A DNA stretch of 64,000 nt. Source: Blastomussa wellsi. Its lineage: Eukaryota > Cnidaria > Anthozoa > Scleractinia > Plerogyridae. The position numbers and the translations under genes are program-made. This document shows positions 48,101 through 61,800 of this stretch, piece by piece (the stretch's first letter is position 1; every line of letters begins with the position of its first letter). The notes beneath the pieces are model-generated. The model ran no database searches and was not told where the DNA came from. It saw nothing but the letters and a program-made list of their open reading frames with translations. The DNA is taken from contig OX393568.1 in the NCBI GenBank assembly GCA_947652115.1, positions 158,501-222,500 of the forward strand. Reading direction: 5' to 3'.

Positions 48101-51100
48101 GCTCCTTTATTAAAAGCTAAAATCTAGTAACGAGCCCGGGGGGGGGGGGGGGGGGGTACTCCCGGAAATTTTGGATAGGGGTGTGCCGCCCAGGGTCCTG
48201 AACCCTTACCCTATTTAAGGGTGGGGGAAGCGAAAACTGATACCCTATTTAAGGACCGAACCCGAAAAATGATACCCTATTTAAGGAAAAAACAAAATTA
48301 TTAATAGCATAAAAGGAAGGTTGCAAAATGGTTACAGTACTGTCAAGTTAACACAAAAATAGAAAAAACATTCGTTTAGGCGGGCGTTTGCAAACTCTAG
48401 TATTAGATAATACAATTTAGATACCCTATCTAAGGACTAGGCCAGGAACGCATTGCCAAAAGGAGCAAAAATGATACCCTATTTAAGGATCGAGAGCCTC
48501 GAAAACCATACCCTATCGGGCGGCACATACCTATGTAGCCCATATATGGGAGTACCCCCCCCGGGGTAACGAGCCGTGATTGTTCGCGTACGTTGACAAG
48601 ACCAGAAGCGTGTAGTTTTAATTATAAACGTTCTTGTCTGGTTTCCCATTGCATTACAATGTTTGTTTTTAGGAATCTAGAAACCAAGCCAAAATCCGAA
48701 ATCCGCTATCATACCTCTGTTTGAACCATAGCAGTCCTTCGAGTTCTCAGGTAGGCCGCAAAGTTGTAAATATCAATCGTATTTTCCGCCTTTACCCTGT
48801 CCAGCATGCTGTCGATAACCATGAATGTGCCTGTTCTGCCAACCCCAGCACTGAAAATAGAGTGAGTGAGACATGAGTCACCAGGAAACAAAAATCTGCA
48901 ATATAAAGCCTGAATGAAGGTCGCAATGAAGTCGAACATTATTCGCTTGGAAATCAATACCAGCGCAGTGCGGGCTAGGTAAGACAAACGCTTGAACTGT
49001 ATTCAAGCAAAGGAATGAGACGACCTTCAGTTTCTTGCATCGCCCACACCGAGCATATGAACAAAACCAGGCAAACAAAAAAGAAACACCGTAAACAACA
49101 ATGACAACACTGTTGCATTGCGAGTAACCAAAAAATGACCAACAGGCAACAAATAAAATCGTTATCAGACCTGCAGTGCACTATAAGCGGTCCAGCATCA
49201 GGCGGGCTATACGATCTGACTCGTCTCCTGAAGGCCAGCAAGGCAGTGGGATATTCAGGAACGCCATGATCAGGCCACACGGTAAAATGGAACTGTTTCA
49301 CTTCCCTCTCTTCCTTCTCACTTTCCTAAAAATAAAAAAAAAATGTTTAGTAACGATTTACGAGTCTTATACTATTTGCCTTAATTCTTCAAGGAAGCAA
49401 AACTGCAAAGCAAGAATTAGTCTCTCAAAGAGAAAATTAAGAGAATAACAAAAGTTCTACCAACCCTTTTAACATTAAACGTTCTAATTTTGTAATCCGA
49501 ATAGTACTCTGACTTCACAAGCATTACAGATATGTCTCCATAGTCCTGCGTCTCGTCAGGCCAGTACTTGTGGCATTTCAACTACGAATAAAAATTGTAA
49601 AGGAAGATTAATGTAAGGAAACTTAGATAACATTCTAATTTTCTCTTAATTTACATGATGACATACAGCGGTGGTTCCAGACAGGCAGTAGTCTATACTT
49701 ATGGAATGTTTTTACTGTTTCAGCAAAATCGGAAAATCGTCCTCCGCAAATGTTCATGATTATAACAACACCATAAATTTTCAAACCAACAGAATTTCAA
49801 AACTACAAAATAACGATACTTAATCCGGGCTGACGTCGCTGAATGATTTACTTGACTATTTAATGCAAGCACCTCTATACTTCTCTTTTTACTATTATCT
49901 TTTTATTATTTAATTAGCATTCTTCGCACCTTGTGTCTCTCTTGCAGATTTGTCAACATAATAATCGAAGCTGACTGCTGTTCCCATACCATCCTCCAAA
50001 AATCGTCAAACGTAGGAGGAACCGGCCCTGTTGGTCAAAAAGTCAATCGGCCTTAGCTTGACTGTGGGGAAAGGAGAGGATGGGAGGGGAGGAATGGGGA
50101 ATTTTGCTCGGAGCTCCAGCAATTACTGAACAAGACAAATATTACCGTACAGCAAAACATACCTTGGGTCGCAATGTAAGCATTGGGTTTGTTATATCCC
50201 TAGAAATAATGAAGGCAATTAAAATTAAACTAGAGACCGGATACTGAGCGCATTGCACATACTTTTGTACAACATAAAAGCAAGGAATATTTCTTGTTTG
50301 AGTTATCACTTACATCAATCCTTGTGGCGTTAATATAGTCCGAGCCTACCACACCTACTATCGGGGACAGTACGACTCGTGAATGGTCATCTGTACGAAA
50401 AAAAAAACGGTTAGAAATGAAGATGGCGGGAAAACTACCGTGAGTTCTGTACTCAATGCCACTGAATACACATAAATGGCTTTTGCTTAAAAAAAAACCT
50501 TTTAAACTAGTTTAGGAGTAATTCCCTCAGGCTAGTTAATTAGTATCGTGTAGCACTTAAAACCTCGCATCATTCATCATTCGCATCTCCAACCCATCCC
50601 GCCCCACCAGTCAGGGCAGATTATTGGGAACTTAAATTATTGGACACATGAAGACATTCTTACATGCAGTAATGTTGCCGTATCTGTTCTTTGCCTTGTT
50701 TTCCGGTAGCATGGCGGCGTCGCTGGCATACTCTTGGCCGCTGTCCAGTTTCTGCAAAGCAACCAAGAAACTCTTTCAGAACATTAAAGGACAGAAATTA
50801 AACTTTCAGAGTAGAGAAGGAGGAGGAGGTGGACGAGAGGACTGGAAAAGGGCGAGGAGTAGGCGGACGAGGGGGAGGATACTATAATTACATTGTATTC
50901 AATCATGAATCCACGGTCATCAGACTTGTGCATTTTCGATACATGTTTTCCAAACTGTTCCACTGGTATGGGAGGGTGGTCGGCATCATTGGTGACTTCA
51001 CCCGGGGCGGCAAGCAGTTTCTTTTTAACACCTGAAACAGACGGAAACGATGCCATGAATTCTTCCGTGACTGATCGTAAATGGACTGTTTAAAAAACAT

Positions 51101-54100
51101 GAATGACTTTTTAAAGAGTTTGCTACTTACTCGACCGTTTCAGCTCAAATTCTCGTCTCTTTCTTTTCTGGTTTTCCACATCAAGATTTGCATTTGGTGG
51201 TCTGTTGGACCTGATGAGGGATATTATAAAAGAAAACAAAAAGTTCATTTATGTTTTCGTGTACCTTTCGTGTACCTTCTTAGCGTTGTTCAACCTCGAG
51301 GTACAGTCAGTTACAAAGTCATGCTCAATCAGTCCTATAAATTATCATAATTGTTTCTGTAATTATCATAATTATTAGCAGTTACCTTTTATAAAGAAGA
51401 ACTGCTATGATGATGATCACAATAAGAATCAGTGCTCCTAAAATCCCAGCGACTATACCGACAATACTGTCAGCACTTTTCACAACTGGTTCCTCTCCTG
51501 AAATGCCAATAAGATAAGCAAACGTGCATGTTGGTTTGGTTTGATGTAGAAAACGTGCATCTATCGAACGCACTGTAATGCTTGAAATAGCGCTGCGCTG
51601 ATGCACGTTTAAATAATGTATAAGGTTGTCAAACAGTCTTGCACCAGGTCGCAACATGTGGAAGTAACTTACTTGTAGAGGCGTCCTTCATAGATAACAT
51701 TCCGGCACACATTTACACACGTATAAAGTGTAATCACACATGTATGAGAAAAAACAGAGCAGGTATAAACATGTACATATATGTTGAAAATTTACCAGTT
51801 GGTGGCAGGCTGATGACAGCTGGTTCTCCATAAAGCCATTTCTGTGCAAACAAAAAATCAAACATTAAATTCTGAATAGTAATAACCGTGGAAAGGTAAA
51901 AGTGCATTCAGTACTGGCTTTGTCATAGCACTTTAATTTTCAACTGACCCTGCTGCAGTTGTTAAACATTATGCAAAATTCAGCCTTAGACGAACGTTGA
52001 TTGAAATATTCTGATTGTATTTACAGTTTTGACTATAACCAAGTTATTAAATTGCAGTTAAACGCAATTTAGTAGGAATACTCTCTGTCGCTTCACGCTA
52101 CAGAAACCGGGATAAGCTCGGGCCTGATGGGCCACTAGGCCCGAATGCAGACTTTACCTAAGCGCAAATATCTAGAAAGTGTATTCCCTTGACGGTCAGC
52201 GGTGTTTCGATATTTGCATGCACTAGTATTCCTAGACTGAGGAGTGCTGGCAGTACTTACATTGATAGCGTTTACAGTGAGCGTTGTTTTGAGTGAGAGG
52301 ACGTCTTTAAAGCTGCCCCTACCCTGCCTTTTTCCACTCTGTAATCATTGTGACGGGCACCTGGCCCTGTCTTTCAATCTGCAAGGAGCTCATGGCTCGA
52401 TTGCTAGGATTTGTCAGCATGGAGATGGCTGCCAGTAGTGGAAGCTTTGTAAAGGTTTCAGGCACCCAACCTCCATTAATAAAGGATAAAACTACTCTTG
52501 CTTACCCCATTATGCATAGTTACTCCTCTTAAGTACGCTTTGTATCGAGTCTCTGGCTGTAGCGGGGCGTTCTCATAACCGCCGTAACGTTTTCCATTTC
52601 CAAGAATGAATTCGTCGGGAAGTCTACCTCTGTTGAATTCAGCTGCAATGTAGAAATTATCCCCATTTGCTTGCGCTCCCTTGAAGCCATAAATTTCTTC
52701 TGGTAAAGAGACTGTCTCGCGTTTGCTTACTTTTGCAATCAATTCTACTATAACCTGGTGAGCACTGGAAATAGAAGACAGTTATGAGCGATAACAAACA
52801 AGGCACTAAGAATCTTCAACTCAGATTGATATGACAATAGTTAGGGGCCTTTTAAAAAACAAACCATTTTAGTAATCGCGGTTGGAAAAACTAGAATCAC
52901 TGAATGGAATGAACAAACCCTGTCATTTCTACTATAAAAGCGCAACTTGCGCTTTGATGCAGATGGTCTTCCAGGGTCCCCAATAGGCTGGGCTGCGACA
53001 CTCAAGATTTGCTCCTCGCGGTTACCGAACACGCATCACGTGATACATTTAGTTGTACCATATTATCAACTTTTTCACATCACAAGACAGCTACGAAAAC
53101 CAGTCACGACTTTCTCCCAGAGATGCACAGATTTGAATCATAGTTTTTCCAGGCGCTTTCTTTCCTGCGCAAAGACCTGGTTTCGTACAGCCAAACATGC
53201 AGCGCGCTGCATGTTCAAACACCGTGAAGACAGTAAAAAACTCAGTGCTGGGTGTTGCGTTTAACTGTGAAGAGACTAGTACTACAGTGTAGTATTTTAC
53301 TGGCTGCAGAAGAATACGTAACATTTGCTGTTGAAATTTTGCGATGTACAGTTTGCAGAGATTCGGGACTGAGCGAAGGAACAGTCCTAAAGTTTTCAAT
53401 ACATAACGCGATTAACGTGAAAATAATTTCGAACCCGAACGAGTTCTTTAAACTAAGATTTCAACGCATTGCAAGCGCGGCAAGTGCTTCCACCAACATT
53501 TTCGAAACAAAAACAAAATCGCGTGCCCTTTTACTTACTTAAAAATAACACACTGACGCATGAACTAAATTAACTCTTTTAAATTATCGTTTCCTGCACA
53601 CTTACATGATTTTACCATTGCTATCTGAAGATGGTGTTAAGGAAATAGTAATCGTTGTCGGCGTGACATCATCTTTAACGACTCGGGGTGGAAGTGGTGG
53701 AGGTGGCGCTGGAATAAAAACGTCAAAAACAAAGTTACGCAATGAATCTACACAAGAATTGACAGTCGTTTTACTTCAGCTCAAAACAAAGTGAAATTTA
53801 GCAAGGTGAAAACCAGCTAAAAACAGAGCTGCAAACTTAAATGATACACGTTAGACTCGAAAAAACGTTGTGTCGTTTCGTGCTGTGTTGTCGTCGGAGA
53901 CGTACGTTGTTGTAGTTGCTGCTGTTGTTTTCAGATCCCTTAAAAAAGTTGAGTGGGTTGAGTATCCATATTTTCTAGAAATGTAGGTAAATTTCCGCGT
54001 TCAACAACAATCAAACAACTGTGTAGCGCAGATATTCCCTTCAGGTTAATTACAAGTAATCTGACAGTACCAGCTTCTCGCGCATACCTTCTGATGGCGT

Positions 54101-55848
54101 CTGTACGATAACAGGTTTGCTTGCATCGCCATTTCCCTTGACTGTAGCTGCCTTAACATAAACGCTATATTTTGTACCAGGCTTCAGCAGTCTCTTTTTA
54201 AAAACAGTACTCTGAGAGCTCACAGCTTCTACCATTTGGGTACCAACTCTGAATGAACTGTTGTAGTCCCGCCTGCCCTCACAGTACACCTTTGAAGTGG
54301 AAAATTAAAAGTCAATAGCACCGAGATGCAGTAATCTAGAAACGGAGTCTGAGCACATAAAATGTTTCACAAGTTAAAGCTTAATTTCTTTTTTACTGAG
54401 AGACTACTATTTTGTTTTATACTTTGTTTGGCTCAGAAAAACTGCATAGAGTTATAGAACAAGCTCAGTGTAAACTGAAGCAAATCATCGTAATGGCTTT
54501 CGTGTTCATGTTCAGTTGTGGAAGGTGGCAGCATTTTCATGTTACACCCGTCGAATAGGCAAGTTATCTAACCTGTTTGCAATGTTTAAAAAGTGGAAGA
54601 TAAATAACACCAATGATAAATACCTAGCCTTCACATTTCCCTATTTTGTTGTGCATTTCAAGAGCCGCCATAACATTGGTTTCAAATGGTCAGCGAAAAC
54701 TGATAATTTCGTTTCAAGAATTAAGCTTGTTGTGTTTGAACTCACCGTGTAACTTGACAGTATTCCATTGTGATCTTCTGGTTCTTTCCAAGTTACAACT
54801 ATAGCATCATTTACCAGCTTAGCTGTGACATCTCTTGGCTGACTTGGGACTGCAAACACAAAAAATGACTTGAAGAGTCTGATGAAATTTTCCATTTCTT
54901 TTATTTTTACAAGTGGAGAAGTTCATACGAAAGAAATGCTAATGTAACAAAAAATTCAGGAGAAAATCACTTTGACCTTGTCATGCTTAAGAAGTTACAC
55001 AGTTCGTAATACATTCAGTTGACTTAAAATGTGTGGCTGGTACATTTACATACATGTACATGTAGGTCTATAACGAGATGTGTCAAGAGAAATTTGCTAT
55101 AAAAATGCGACAACTGATTGCAACGCCGCACCAACAAGGATGAAAAGAGACCGCAGCGCTCTCTCGGCCTGTCAGATTCAGTTCAAGAATATTTCTAAAG
55201 TATATTAATTATTACTGTAATAATTACAACTGGAAACATTCTCGTTCCTACCAGTATTCTAAGATTCTGTTCATTGCAGAATGCAAACAGTTCACGGATT
55301 TTTAGCGTCTTCAAGAACTTTACAATGAAAAAGAAATACCTCCTTCACCAGTCCTTGCCGTGAAGTTCGCCGTCTCTCCGGGTTTGATGGTGACAGCTTG
55401 GATTGTGAACGTGTAATTTGTAAAAGGCTTCAGATTGGATACCAGCTGCCACTGTTGACGATCCTGTTTCACTGCAGTCTTATTCACAAGATTGTTCACC
55501 TGTTGACTAGTTTTGGTGTCATAAATCCTGATATAGTAAAACCTTACAATCCCGTTGGAATTAACAGGATCTTTCCAAGACAGATGAATATCGACATCTG
55601 ATATAACCTGTCCACTAAATTGCACGGGAGGTCCGGGACCTGTTAGAAAATACGGGGAAAGAATATTCCATCTCACACTTTGACTAACAGTACCAACACG
55701 CCACACTAGTAACGTTTAATTGTAGCAATCGAGCGGGACTCACCATACCTGTACACTACTTTAATTTGTATTAGAAACGTATTTATAAGTTAACTGACTA
55801 GTACATCTAAAACCACCTCAAGGTTATTAGTTATGAAAAGAGGGGGTG

Positions 55849-55885
<37 letters not shown>

Positions 55886-58800
55886 GTATAACAATGTAAT
55901 TTGGTTTTATCAACTGGGTTGATAATGTCAATTGGCCACCGTAAAGAGATTCAAGAGCTGACGTTTCGAGCGTTAGCCCTTCGGAGCGAATCAAGGAATT
56001 GTGCGTCGTGTGTTTTTATATACAGAAAGATGGAGCTTCGCTATTGGCTGGTGCCTGGTAACGTGAAAACTTCGGAATAAATTAGTTGAATGAAAAGCGT
56101 TCGTTGATACCGTGAGGATTAAGAGTGCCGATTTGAAAATAGGTAACTTTTTAGTCAGAAGTGCATTCCAAACTAGTGATCAACCCGGAACTTTTAAATG
56201 CGCTCGCGCACGATGCAAAACATGCCCTTTCATTCAAAACGTTGACAAAATATCGGGACCCAAGCGATCTATCAAAATCACTGATCATTTCACCTGTACC
56301 TCGGCCAATGCCATCTACTGTATAACTTGCACTCTTTGCAAAAAGTTATACATCGGCGAAACCGGGAGACGACTTGGCGACCGATTCCGAGAACACCTTC
56401 GTGACGTAGAGAGAGACGACAAAAATGCATCGAAACCGGTCGCGAGACACTTCAATCTCCCAAATCATTCTAAGCAACATATGGCAGTCTGCGGCCTTTC
56501 CCTTCACCAAGGAAACACGGAAAGCCGTAAAACTCTAGAACAAAAATTTATTTTTCAAATCGGCACTCTTAATCCTCACAGTATCAACGAACGCTTTTCA
56601 TTCAACTAATTTATTCCGAAGTTTTCACGTTACCAGGCACCAGCCAATAGCGAAGCTCCATCTTTCTGTGTATAAAAACATACGATGCACAATTCCTTGA
56701 TTCGCTCCGACGAAGGGCTAACGCTCGACACGTCAGCTCTTGAATCTCTTTACGGTGGCCAATTGACATTATCAACCCAGTTGATAAAACCAAATTACAT
56801 TATTAGTTATGAAAAGTTTTATTGCCTCAGAACACTGATTGTACTGAAATAAGGGAAATTGTTATAATTGTGGCAGCTCAGAATAGGGCACACAGCATGG
56901 TAAACGGTACTTACTGTCCTCATATGTTGTTACATTCAATATCTTGGAAGCATTTCCCATCTTTGAAGTTTTACCCCTGACTTTGATGAAGTAAGTGGTA
57001 AACTTGTTGAGGCCGTCTAAAATACGTTCCATGGTGTTCCCTGTGACCGTTCTCTCGTTCGGTTGGTAGTCCTTGCTTGTTCCGTAAGAGATGATATAAT
57101 CTGCTATGACTCCATTTGGCTGAGCAGGTGCTTCCCACTTCACGTGAATTGAAACAGAAGATGTGGCTCGAACTCGGACATTCTGTGGATGACTTGGGCC
57201 TAGAAACACACCGCAGCCAACCACAAAGGAACTCAGTGATGTTACAAACAAACTGGCCAGGCATGATCTATAGTATTTCGCATGAGCTTTACCTTAACAA
57301 AGACCCATGTTAGCACGAGCACTGTTTCTTTTCTATTACAAAATGAAATATTAAAGCAAGGGCAGTAATTCTCTTTCACTGAAAAAATGAAACGTTACAA
57401 CTGATGTATTTTAAGAAAATTACTTTAAGTTTCCATTTTATAAAACAAAACGATAGACCACATGCAAGTTACATTTTTCCGCGAGTGAAAACATGAAATG
57501 GTGTCTTTTTAATGGCATACCTGAATCTAAAGTTTTGACATAGAAACAGTTGCCTTGTGGTGATGCTCCAACCTTAGTGAAACCCGTCACTATGAGACAG
57601 TATTCTGTAAATGGCTTCAGTCCAGTGATGATGACATTTGTTTGAGTTGTTCGCTCGCTGTACGTTTTAAGTTGACCCTTCTGATTGTAATACACAAAGT
57701 AACCCAGTATGACGCCATTTTGGTCCTCCTTTTTTATGTCATGCCACTTGACTCGTATCGTGTGGGCGTCTTCCGCTTTTGTTTCTTGTGCATTTATGAT
57801 AGGTGGAGAGCTGGGAGCTGTTTTTGTCAATCACAAAAAAATATCCATTAATTAACAACAGTTCCAGTTTGATACTGTAAGTTCTAAAGATAATTAGTAG
57901 ATTGTGGGGGCAAGCAGCACCTCAATGAAGTGGCAATACAATTGGGCGTTGAAACAACAGAGAACACTCCTAAACAAAGCCTCTAGTCCTGATAACAAAG
58001 AATTCTATTGTTAAGGAGAACGAATGAAAAAATATGTTCATATCAGGTGCTGGACAACTCAGATTGTGAGCATGCAGTCTTTTGTAGTCTGTTTCTTTGC
58101 ATAGAGTGTGATGTAAAAAACTCACTTGCAAATTAGTAGATTGCATTTGATTTTACATTGAGCAGTGAGCTCTTCATGTCACACGCCTTCAGGCACAAAA
58201 AACTGACTGTTTTCATTTTACAAGTTTAGTGAAGTGTCTGAGGAAATTCATTTGACTGATGTATACATTAGACTGTGTGATGCTTCATGCATGGCCCTAG
58301 TTGCAAGAATGTGTACACAGGGAAATACAGGTAAGTATGTTATGTGGCTTTATAGCAACAGCAATACACCAGTACTGTAAAATATTACACTATGACTTGG
58401 CTCCCTAAGACCTATTTTTTCATAGGGTACGTATTGTAATTATTTTTAAGGTTTAAAAATGTTATTTTATTAAATTTTTGCTATTTTAGTTGCCCAGGGC
58501 AACTATTGATAACAGCATCTGTTGAAAGGTTAACCCTGGTTAAATAACCAATTTGATGGTTATGCAATAAACATCTTACCATCCTCTAAAGTCTTGGCTT
58601 TTTCAATATTAGAGGAAGCTCCTGAAACAGCCGTTTCTGCATAGACTTCAACAAAATATTCAGTAAATTCTTCCAGTGGATACAATAAATATCCTATACT
58701 TGTTGTATATACAATTTCATCCAGTTTGTCTCTTGCTTTGCCATACGTTACCACATAACGTTTGAAAATCCCATTCAACTTTTGAGGTTTAAGCCATGAT

Positions 58801-61800
58801 GCCCTGATTGACTTGGATGTCTCCACAGAAAGCTTGAAATTTCTGGGAGGCGTTGGAGCTGAAAATATCATGAGAAGTGTCTGAGTAAATGGAATATAGC
58901 ATCATTTGACATAATTATGCATTAGATAATTATTTACAAATTAACCCACATGTACATACAATTAATGTGACAGCCATTCTATCGACCTCAGTAACTAAAC
59001 AACAACAGTTGACACATAAAAAGAATAATTAAGTTATTAACTAACTGTAATTATAATTAATTAACAATTTCCTAACCTCCTTCATTGGGAATTTTTGTTT
59101 GTGCTGCAGTGGATTTGCCAACACCAACAGCAGTGTAGCCAGCAATTCTGACTACATAAATTGCATATTCAAGTCCTGTTAGCTTGTATGTAAATGTGTT
59201 CGGCCCAACACTTCTGTTCTGCTCTGTTGCAGAATCTTTAATCTTGTAGTACACATAGTAACCCAAAAGCTTTCCTTGCTGTTGCTCAGCAGGTATTGCA
59301 TCCCATAATATGTCCAATGAAAGAGGGGAGCTGGAATCCAATTTGAAGTTCCCAGGAGCAGCATTGGGGACTGTGACAAAAATATTCAAAAAAACAGTTG
59401 CATTGTTATTGAAAAAAAATCAAAGAAACTACTTAAAGGTTAACACCTCCTTCCTGACAGTTTTTAGTAATCAAGGAACCAATCATCTTCAATCAATCCC
59501 CACCCTGGCCCTCCCCACCCACACTAGCACCTTTTTGGTCTACAACTAGAAAATGCGTCTCGCTTTTGAGTAAAATTCATGGATTCAAGAGAAATAAAAT
59601 ACATAAAATATTGGCTTACAGGCTGTTGTAGACAGTTAAGGTTAACATTACACTAGTATGCAATGAACTCATCAATGCACTTGATGCATACGCATGGACA
59701 AAAACAATAACCTTGAGCTAAGGTTTCTCCAAGCCTAAAATTAGTACATTATCAAGGATGGAAATAACGGCCGGTGATGGGTAATTACCAATCAAATTTA
59801 CCAGCCAAAAATTAAATAAAATATTAAAATTTCACAAGAATCAAATCAAAGAAAGGGGGAAGTCATGATCATTTACACCCAAGTACAAAATCACCTAACC
59901 ACAGGCCATCCGATAGGGTGCGGAGAAAAGTGACAAATTATGCGGAAATTTTCGGTAATATTATGCGGACAAATGTGTTGATTATGCAGAAAAAACAATG
60001 GCCAGATTATGCAGAAATTTAAAAACAAAAAATAAATAAATGGGGCTTTCCAATGTATTTGCATGACTTGTATACTTTATGTTTTATTTAACTGATCACA
60101 TGGAATAATATATACAACTGTTTTGTTTAGTAAACAATGACCTCTGAATCAATGATCGCCACATTGTTGTAGTTGGATTTAAGGCAACATAAACTCTAAG
60201 CAGTTTTTATAAATGATTTATTGTTTGTTGCTTGCCGGTTCGTTACCTGCTTGCGTTCCTTCTATATGGTTAGCTATGTGGAAATTGCAAGATCACTGTA
60301 TTGTGGTTTTGGAGTGAGTACAGAATAATTTTTCAGGGCCACTTTGGTCCACTTGACAGATTTCCTCACATCCGCTGTGCATTGAACATTACAAGAGGTT
60401 ATTGTCATGGTGGAAAACTCCAGGATATTATTGAACTGCTACGTGGTGATCCTTATTTTGCCCTGATGATCCTTCAGACCTTCAAGCTCAAGCCGCCGAA
60501 CAAAGAAAAGACAAGACGAATGAAGGAGCGAGCGAAAACTAGGCTCATCACAACAGTCGCATGGAATGCCTGGAGCTTAAAGCTGCTCTCGAAAATCGCT
60601 CGAACTGGCGTGTTTTCGAGGATTTTTGGGTGAAAAACTGCTTCAAGCTAATCAATCTCTTCAGATTTTAAGTTTGTGAGGATGGTGGGCAGTGGCGTCA
60701 TCGCTAAATTTACAAAATTTTTCAATTTTAAGTGGAAAAAAGCTCGAATTATGCGGAGGATGCGGATGTGGGCGAATTACGCGGATCCGCACCACCGCAT
60801 CCTATCAGATGCCCTGTAACCAATCTGTTTCCCTTATTTCCTTCCCTGATTATACAAACTGTACAGTCAATGAACATGTGCCTCTTATAGAATGTTTTTC
60901 CTCTAGTCTACACATGATTGAGATCTTCACCAGATTCTTTAGACATCACTTTCAGTGGCGCTGACCAAGGTCCACGTCCTTTCCCATTGTATGCTTGAAC
61001 TTGGATATTGTACCCAGTGTACGGCATTACAGTGAGTTTTGCTGATGTGCTTCCAGTAATCACTTTTTGATTTCTTGTTTCTTTACCAACAACTTGCCAC
61101 TGAACATTGTACCCTGTGATTCCATCACCAACATCACTGGGTGCATTCCATGATATGTCAATTTCATGTGTTGAAACTGAACTTGTCCTTGGTGAAGATG
61201 GTTGACCAGGCAAGCCTAGCAAAAGCATTCACTTTAAAAATTAGAACATACCTGAGTGATGTACATAACACATAAAGATCAGCTACAAAACTAAATATAA
61301 AAAGTACAATGTTATACAATCACTTATAAATTATAATAACATAAAGTTAATTTTCTGCAAAAAATGTCCAAATGTTCATATACTTTTATGATCATCTATA
61401 CTATTTTAATTAATTTTATTAATTAAAAAATGCTGTAGAAGAGGACAGTAATTATAACTCAGAAACGAAGTGTACCACTAAGCAAGCTTAGCACAGTTTT
61501 AATGTACTTCTAAAGAAAAAAGAGCAACGAAAATCGACAACTCGACAAGGCATATGGACTGTACATAACCACCACTCCCATATCAATTAACAAACTAAGT
61601 ATTCCCTGACTCCAACTTAAATGTTTTACTATATATAATTTACTTTTAAGTTAGTCCTGTAGATACTTCATGTATCTGTACCTGAAGTGGAATTGCAGCC
61701 ATAGAGTTCAAATCTGAGGGCACACTGGTTAGAGCAGTTTGTAGGGTGCAACCTTATGTACTGTGCAACGATTGCAGGACTTAACACAACAGTTTTAGAA

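Noticed and set aside
51658..51685. A 13-nt micro-exon between 51841-51796 and the TM exon of the phosphatase
   Set aside because: Splice-like borders exist, but inserting 13 nt would break the phase that is already continuous without it.
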